Shown piece after piece: positions 60,054 to 64,000 of a stretch of DNA of 64,000 nt (positions are counted from its first letter, which is position 1; every line of letters begins with the position of its first letter). Origin of the DNA: Vescimonas fastidiosa (lineage in GTDB: Bacteria; Bacillota; Clostridia; Oscillospirales; Oscillospiraceae); the NCBI RefSeq assembly GCF_018326305.1, contig NZ_AP023415.1:434001-498000 (forward strand), written 5' to 3'. The notes under the pieces were generated by a model. The model was given only the letters and a program-made list of their open reading frames with translations, was not told the DNA's origin and searched no databases. The position numbers were made by a program, and so were the translations under genes.

Positions 60054-60135
60054 GTGTCTATGCGTCATTTGCTGTGGCGGTTACGTCGAAACAACAGATA
60101 TCGTTGCAGACAGAGAAACACCACAAGTTTTCTTG

Positions 60136-60164
60136 TTGACAAACTATCGCCATAGCGATATAAT
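60136..60164 (+). promoter_or_regulatory. Promoter of the toxin-antitoxin-like pair
   Basis: Consensus TTGACA (60136-60141) and TATAAT (60159-60164), 17-base spacer. Confidence 0.8.
60145..60160. promoter_or_regulatory. Operator palindrome inside the promoter spacer
   Basis: TATCGC-CATA-GCGATA lies between the -35 and -10 boxes, and a third half-site GCGATA occurs at 60191-60196. This is the usual place for autoregulation by an antitoxin with a helix-turn-helix. Confidence 0.65.
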
Positions 60165-60218
60165 CAATTCAAGTTAAAACTATCAGTGGAGCGATAGGCT
60201 CGTGAAAGAGGCGCCGCT

Positions 60219-60917
60219 ATGAATAAAATAATCTGCGTTTATCATGGTTCCAGTCAAATTATCCAACAGCCTGTTATTGGCAAAGGAAACCCAAACAACG
60301 ATTACGGACTGGGGTTCTACTGTACTGAGAGTGTGGAGCTTGCAAAGGAGTGGGCTTGTTCCGCTGAAGCGGATGGCTTTGCAAATCGATATGCCTTTGA
60401 TTTAAACGGCCTGTCTATCCTCTCGCTTACAGGAGGTAATTATCATATTCTCAATTGGCTTTATGTACTGCTGAATAATCGGAAGTTCCGTATTGGCGGG
60501 GCAGTCGCAAGGCAAGCCAAGCAGTATATTGGCGAGCATTTTGCGGTAGAGTATAAGCAGTATGATGTCATCAAAGGATATCGGGCGGACGATTCTTATT
60601 TCTCATTCGCAAGTGCGTTTCTGAATAATACGATTTCTCTCCAACAGCTTGAAAAAGCGATGTTACTTGGGAAACTGGGCGAACAGATCGTTGCGATATC
60701 GGGAAAAGCGTTTGCTCGATTTACATTTGAGGAAGCCATTCCTGCACCGTGTGATATGTATTATCCGAAGAAGCTGGCACGAGACAGTAAAGCGCGCGAG
60801 GATTTTGCAAAAGAGAAGGATCGTGAAACGGTTTTGTCTGAAAAATATGTGCTGGACATCATTCGGGAAGAATGGGGGAATGAAGATGAACGCCTACAAC
60901 GAATTATACTTGGATGA
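60219..60917 (+). CDS. DUF3990-like protein, probable ADP-ribosyltransferase-fold toxin
   Basis: The 232-residue protein begins with VYHGSSQIIQQPVIGKGNPNNDYGLGFYCTESVELAKEWA, the N-terminal pattern of DUF3990. In this family the Tyr-His-Gly and the GLGFY-T segments line an NAD-binding, ART-like pocket. Other blocks are YAFDLNGLSIL and FDVIKGYRADDSYF-like residues near 117-127. GC content is low relative to the window. A helix-turn-helix gene overlaps its 3' end by 32 bases, as in toxin-antitoxin modules, and the promoter holds an operator. Toxicity and NAD use are inferred, not shown. Confidence 0.75.
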   Translation: MNKIICVYHGSSQIIQQPVIGKGNPNNDYGLGFYCTESVELAKEWACSAEADGFANRYAFDLNGLSILSLTGGNYHILNWLYVLLNNRKFRIGGAVARQAKQYIGEHFAVEYKQYDVIKGYRADDSYFSFASAFLNNTISLQQLEKAMLLGKLGEQIVAISGKAFARFTFEEAIPAPCDMYYPKKLARDSKAREDFAKEKDRETVLSEKYVLDIIREEWGNEDERLQRIILG

Positions 60918-61527
60918 TGCAATGGCCAATCTCGGAGATATGGTCGAGTACGCCGTGTGTACACTCGGCTATGCACCGGATGACTTCTTTGGCTGGTTCA
61001 TTTCCTCCGGAATTGCCTCAAAATTCGAGAATGGAAATCCGAAGTATGTTGCAGGAATGTCGGGGGTCGAACTGGCAGACGCTGTGCTTGCTGCCGTGAA
61101 TATGCAGAGTGAGCGTCATCATCAGCCCCATCTATCCTCAAAGGGGAGAGAGTACTGGGCCGGATGGATCCTTGCCTATTACCAGTGGGAAACAAACCGA
61201 CGCTTCAGCGATATGGTAGAATACGGATTGACACTATCGGTAGTGATGTCTCTATATATCCTGCACGAAGCGGATGTAAGCAAATTCGTGGAGAGTGCAG
61301 ATGAGATCATTCAAAGGAACAAGGGTAGCCGTAAGTCTAAGCTACAGCTTACACGGAAGGCGAGAGGGCTGACACAGCAGCAGCTCAGTGAAGCATCCGG
61401 AGTCTCCTTGCGAATGATCCAGCTCTACGAGCAGAAGCAGTACGAACTTGCAAAAGCGCAGGCCGGTATTGTGCTTGACCTTGCCAAAGTACTTGGATGC
61501 GATGCCGCTGATCTGATCCAGGGATAG
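60886..61527 (+). CDS. XRE-family protein, probable cognate antitoxin
   Basis: A 213-residue protein with two parts. The N-terminal part (about residues 1-140) has the MVEYAVCTLGYAPDDFFGWFISSGIASKFENGNPKYV block seen beside DUF3990 genes. The C-terminal XRE helix-turn-helix (about 155-210) reads LTRKARGLTQQQLSEASGVSLRMIQLYEQ. The ATG at 60886 has GGGGGA upstream; the long frame from 60649 runs antiphase to the toxin and is not used. It overlaps the toxin 3' end. It probably neutralises the toxin and binds the TATCGC/GCGATA operator. Confidence 0.75.
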   Translation: MNAYNELYLDDAMANLGDMVEYAVCTLGYAPDDFFGWFISSGIASKFENGNPKYVAGMSGVELADAVLAAVNMQSERHHQPHLSSKGREYWAGWILAYYQWETNRRFSDMVEYGLTLSVVMSLYILHEADVSKFVESADEIIQRNKGSRKSKLQLTRKARGLTQQQLSEASGVSLRMIQLYEQKQYELAKAQAGIVLDLAKVLGCDAADLIQG

Positions 61528-61577
61528 AGGGTAAAGATATTCAGCTGAACTGGGCTGCTGAACCCGCATTTTATCCA

Positions 61578-61597
61578 GACTACTATTTGACTACTAT
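61578..61597 (+). repeat. 20-bp direct repeat, copy 2 (integrase arm-site type)
   Basis: Identical over 20 bases to 44805-44824. Its last two bases are the AT of the start codon of the next frame, so it marks a junction. No tRNA fragment is visible beside this copy. Confidence 0.65.
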
Positions 61598-61973
61598 GCA
61601 GCCGCCGAAACAGATCCCGCTGACCGACGACGAGGACGAGGACATCGGCGTAAAGCTGTTCAGTGAGAGCGACTTCGGTCGGCATCTGCTCCTTACGCTG
61701 AACGAGAAAAACTCCATCGCGGATGCCAATGCGGACTATGTGAAGGAGAACCCGTATATCTACCTCTCGGTGAAAGGCGATGATATGGTCTTCCAGATCA
61801 CGGCCTGCTTCATCACGGATATTGACTTTGATTACAGCGTTCCCAACCCCACAGGTGAGGAACTGACAAACTTCTTTGAGCAGGTGGCAAAGAAGAACTG
61901 GCTGGAATTTGACGGTGTATCCTTCAGTGAGGAGGACACCGTGCGCCTTACTCCAGAACCGGAGATGCCTTAA
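61596..61973 (+). CDS. Hypothetical protein, possibly N-terminally truncated (125 aa)
   Basis: The family is not recognised with confidence. The frame starts inside the 20-bp repeat and has no ribosome site, so it may be the C-terminal remainder of a longer protein cut at the junction. The chain is acidic (LTDDEDEDIG), with a compact alpha/beta look: LLLTLNEKNSIADANADYV, IYLSVKGDDMVFQITACFITDIDFDY, then LTNFFEQVAKKNWLEFDGVSF. GC and codon use are those of a real gene. Confidence 0.5.
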   Translation: MQPPKQIPLTDDEDEDIGVKLFSESDFGRHLLLTLNEKNSIADANADYVKENPYIYLSVKGDDMVFQITACFITDIDFDYSVPNPTGEELTNFFEQVAKKNWLEFDGVSFSEEDTVRLTPEPEMP

Positions 61974-62103
61974 AAAGACCAAAACGGAATACGATAGCCC
62001 CTGAAAAAGATCCGGCAGGCGTTCGACTGCAGGCGGTGCGGCGGTCATAAGGGCCGACACACCCCCTGTCCAAGCTAACGGAACAACCATCATGTCGAAA
62101 GCG

Positions 62104-62136
62104 GGAGAGATTGCTGTATCGCAATCTCTCCTTTTT
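62104..62136 (+). terminator. Intrinsic terminator
   Basis: An 11-bp GGAGAGATTGC/GCAATCTCTCC stem with loop TGTATC and six T, downstream of the 125-residue protein. Confidence 0.85.
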
Positions 62137-62225
62137 TCTGCCGTGATCTCCCGGCTTATCCGCAGATTGAAACGAACACCCATCGGTCGGCTACCGGGTG
62201 GGTGTTCATTGTATAACACAGGCGC

Positions 62226-62242
62226 TGTGACGAATTTGTGAC
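62226..62242. promoter_or_regulatory. Direct repeat, OmpR-family-like binding site
   Basis: TGTGAC repeated with an 11-base period, the spacing expected for OmpR/PhoB-type regulators. It lies about 106 bases before the secreted-protein gene, whose neighbour encodes such a regulator. Confidence 0.4.
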
Positions 62243-62347
62243 ACTTTCCCTGCACTTTCGCGGGAGAATTTCAATGCAGCTTCTGGTATGCTACAGACAA
62301 GGTTAATACACAACCACAAATACTTCAAAAAAGGAGCGTAACATACC

Positions 62348-63085
62348 ATGAAAAAGAAAACGATTTGGAGCCTTGTATTGGCACTGGCGTTGGTGGTAAC
62401 AGCCATCGGCACAGCAACCTCCGCCTTTGCCGCCACATCCGCACCAATGGAGCCTGTTACTAAAATTGCAACCGAGAACGAGGACGCCATCTGGGAGCAG
62501 ATCGAGGCGGTGGAAGAGAAGAGCGACGCCATCTTCCAAAGAAACGCAGTACTGTGGGAAAAGCTGGACGAAATCTGCAACGCCCTGCCTGACGACTACG
62601 ACTTCACAAACTTTGACGAGGCGGCATTTATCCGCAGCAGCAACGCCCTGACGGAAGCGGAGAAGGAAACGCTTCTGGCAGATATCAAGGAGCTGAACGA
62701 GCTGGACGCCCAAATGGAGGCGCTGTATGAGAAGCTGCCCGACTGCGACAATATGCCGCTTTACGAGAAGGCACTGGAAAAGGCCGACCCCAAGGTGCTG
62801 GATGAGATCGACACCCTGGAGCAGGAGTATGACCGCGTCTGCGAAAAGCACGCCGACCTGTGGGACAAGGTAGATGAAGCGTACTTTGATCTGCCGGACG
62901 ACTATGACTACGACAACTACGATGAAGCAGCCTTCATCCGCAGCCTGGGCTTCCTGACCGACGCGGAAAAGGACGCGCTGATCGCCGACTACAACCGTCT
63001 GGTAGAGCTTGATAACCAGCTGTGCAAGCTGTACGACACCATTTGGGGCAACGCCGGCTGCGAAAGCGGCATCTGCCCCCTTTGA
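62348..63085 (+). CDS. Secreted acidic protein with internal duplication
   Basis: The family is not recognised. The 245-residue protein has a signal peptide (MKKKTIWSLVLALALVV, cleavage near SAFA-A). It is strongly acidic and carries a repeat of about 60 residues: copy 1 at about 75-133 and copy 2 at about 175-235. Each holds LPDDYD-F/Y-x-N-F/Y-DEAAFIRS and LT-[ED]-AEK-x-[TA]-L-x-AD. Two Cys lie near the C-terminus (GCESGICPL). The Asp-rich DDYDYDNYDE segment could bind a metal such as calcium. It is placed before a response regulator and kinase, so it may be a target or a sensed partner. AAAGGAG precedes the ATG. Confidence 0.65.
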   Translation: MKKKTIWSLVLALALVVTAIGTATSAFAATSAPMEPVTKIATENEDAIWEQIEAVEEKSDAIFQRNAVLWEKLDEICNALPDDYDFTNFDEAAFIRSSNALTEAEKETLLADIKELNELDAQMEALYEKLPDCDNMPLYEKALEKADPKVLDEIDTLEQEYDRVCEKHADLWDKVDEAYFDLPDDYDYDNYDEAAFIRSLGFLTDAEKDALIADYNRLVELDNQLCKLYDTIWGNAGCESGICPL

Positions 63086-63127
63086 CGGAAAGGCGGTTTT
63101 CTGATATGATTAACTAAATACGACGCC

Positions 63128-63150
63128 GATGCTGCGCCTGTGCGCAGCAT
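63128..63150. repeat. Hairpin between the secreted protein and regulator genes
   Basis: ATGCTGCGC/GCGCAGCAT stem with a 4-base loop. It has no T-run beyond three T, so it may be a weak terminator or an mRNA stability element. Confidence 0.4.
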
Positions 63151-63176
63151 TTGGCGCTGCTTTCTAGGGGGTCACC

Positions 63177-63878
63177 ATGGGACATTCCATCTATTTGGCG
63201 GACGATGAAAAGAGCATCCGGGAACTGCTCCATAGCTTCCTCGCAAGCGACGGATATACCGTGCGCTCCTTTGAAAGCGGTGACGCGCTGCTGGAGGCAT
63301 TCCGTCAGGAGCCTGCGGAGCTGGTCATACTGGACATTATGATGCCCGGCACGGACGGCCTTGCCGTGTGCCGGGAGCTACGCTCTGTTTCCGATATCCC
63401 CATTATCCTGCTTACGGCCAAGGACAGCGAGCTGGACTATGTCATGGGCATCAGTCAGGGCAGTGACGATTACCTCACCAAGCCCTTTCGCCCCACCATA
63501 CTGCTCATGAAGGTGAGAGCCCTGCTGCGCCGGGTGGAGATGGACAGGGGGAAAACAGCGGCGGCAGTAGATGAATTGCGCTATGGGGATCTCCGCTATT
63601 CCGCTACGGAAAATGCTGTCTTTTGCGGAAGCACGATCGTGGCACTGACCCAGACCGAGCTGCGGCTGCTCAGCTATATGCTGAAGCAGCCGGAAAAGGC
63701 CTATTCCCGCGAGGAACTGCTCAGCGCGGTGTGGGGCTTCGACTCGGAGGTGGAGACCCGCGTGACCGACGAAACCCTGCGCCGTATCCGAAAAAAGCTG
63801 CTGCAAGCGGGCAGCACCGTCAGCGTAAGCACCATATGGGGCTTTGGCTATAAGCTGAAGGGAGCGGAGCACACATGA
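63177..63878 (+). CDS. OmpR-family response regulator
   Basis: A 233-residue two-domain regulator. The receiver domain has the acidic pocket (LADDEKSI, Asp-9 and 10 region), the phospho-acceptor Asp in VILDIMMPGTDG near residue 53, the switch Thr in LLTAKD and Lys in YLTKPF. The C-terminal winged helix (residues about 130-230) is of OmpR type (TQTELRLLSYMLKQPEKAYSREELL). GGGGG precedes the ATG. Its stop codon overlaps the kinase start. Confidence 0.93.
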   Translation: MGHSIYLADDEKSIRELLHSFLASDGYTVRSFESGDALLEAFRQEPAELVILDIMMPGTDGLAVCRELRSVSDIPIILLTAKDSELDYVMGISQGSDDYLTKPFRPTILLMKVRALLRRVEMDRGKTAAAVDELRYGDLRYSATENAVFCGSTIVALTQTELRLLSYMLKQPEKAYSREELLSAVWGFDSEVETRVTDETLRRIRKKLLQAGSTVSVSTIWGFGYKLKGAEHT

Positions 63879-64000
63879 AAAACATCAAGCTGCGGATCGT
63901 GTATCTGATCCTCGGTGCGGCACTGCTGCTCTTTGCACTGTTCATGCTGGCGGTGAACCTCATCATACCTGCCCACTTTGTGAGTGAGGCAAAAAAGGCG
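63875..64000 (+). CDS. Sensor histidine kinase, 5' fragment (runs off the window)
   Basis: Only the first 42 codons are present: a basic start (MKNIKLRIVYLIL) and a first membrane segment (about residues 8-30), then the start of an extracytoplasmic region. It overlaps the response regulator stop by four bases (ATGA), the normal layout for a cognate histidine kinase. The kinase domain is outside the window, so the identification rests on position and this membrane start. Confidence 0.7.
   Translation, partial: MKNIKLRIVYLILGAALLLFALFMLAVNLIIPAHFVSEAKKA

Larger units (their letters stand above)
61974..62347. other. Intergenic region with terminator and candidate regulator site
   Basis: No gene is supported in these 374 bases. 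They contain a strong terminator (62104-62136), a hairpin GAACACCC/GGGTGTTC (about 62174-62207), and a direct repeat TGTGAC-N5-TGTGAC (62226-62242), followed by a GTATGCT segment that may be a -10 box before the secreted-protein gene. Confidence 0.5.

Noticed and set aside
44679..61600. A single integrative conjugative element spanning the whole accessory region
   Set aside because: No type IV secretion genes, no tRNA fragment at the right edge, and the integrases are internal; several separate acquisitions are more likely.
1..64000. CRISPR array, rRNA operon, complete insertion sequence
   Set aside because: No regularly spaced repeats, no rRNA sequence and no transposase gene were found on either strand.

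Overview
The window looks like the chromosome of an anaerobic, endospore-forming Clostridia, most probably an Oscillospirales gut bacterium. The evidence is: high GC coding sequence with Firmicutes-type ribosome binding sites; a forespore sigma factor (sigG); AddAB rather than RecBCD; a class B sortase; a BMP-type nucleoside importer; hydroxylamine reductase (hcp); and GC-rich palindromic intergenic repeats. No rRNA operon, CRISPR array or complete insertion sequence is visible. The genus is not assigned.

Bases 1-23 kb are mostly housekeeping. In order: an aromatic-type ABC substrate-binding lipoprotein preceded by what looks like a full leader-peptide attenuator; a ModE-like regulator; pckA; about 1 kb of dispersed palindromic repeats; a threonine aldolase; a class B sortase; an operon with two YhgE/Pip membrane proteins around a small membrane protein; hflX-yigZ; two related FAD oxidoreductases (the second frameshifted); pepD; an HtrA protease; a 2-hydroxyacid dehydrogenase; a DivIVA-like protein and tRNA-Pro.

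Bases 23-44 kb hold addB-addA, rpmE, sigG, a cysteine-desulfurase-like gene, three small proline-rich genes, a cytidylate-kinase-like gene, the divergent pair nth/rarA (promoters sharing one palindromic -35 box), and a nucleoside-salvage block (deoC, deoD, BMP lipoprotein, ATPase, two permeases) in which imported nucleosides would be phosphorolysed and deoxyribose-phosphate cleaved. A 200-bp structured repeat occurs twice in opposite orientation (17.7 and 36.8 kb), with compensatory changes in one stem.

Bases 44-62 kb are accessory. They hold a broken tRNA-Arg 5' half beside an intact tRNA-Arg; a GntR-controlled cluster (IlvD/Edd dehydratase, permease, UlaG-like hydrolase) suggestive of sugar-acid breakdown; a mobilizable element (two tyrosine recombinases, relaxase with a nested overlapping gene, MobC, RepA-like ATPase, DUF6076-type protein, sigma-like factor); a lower-GC hcp gene; and a probable DUF3990-type toxin/XRE antitoxin pair with its own palindromic operator. 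A 20-bp direct repeat of integrase arm-site type occurs at both edges of this region (44.8 and 61.6 kb).

The last 2 kb encode a secreted acidic protein with an internal duplication, next to an OmpR-type response regulator and the start of its sensor kinase, which runs off the window.
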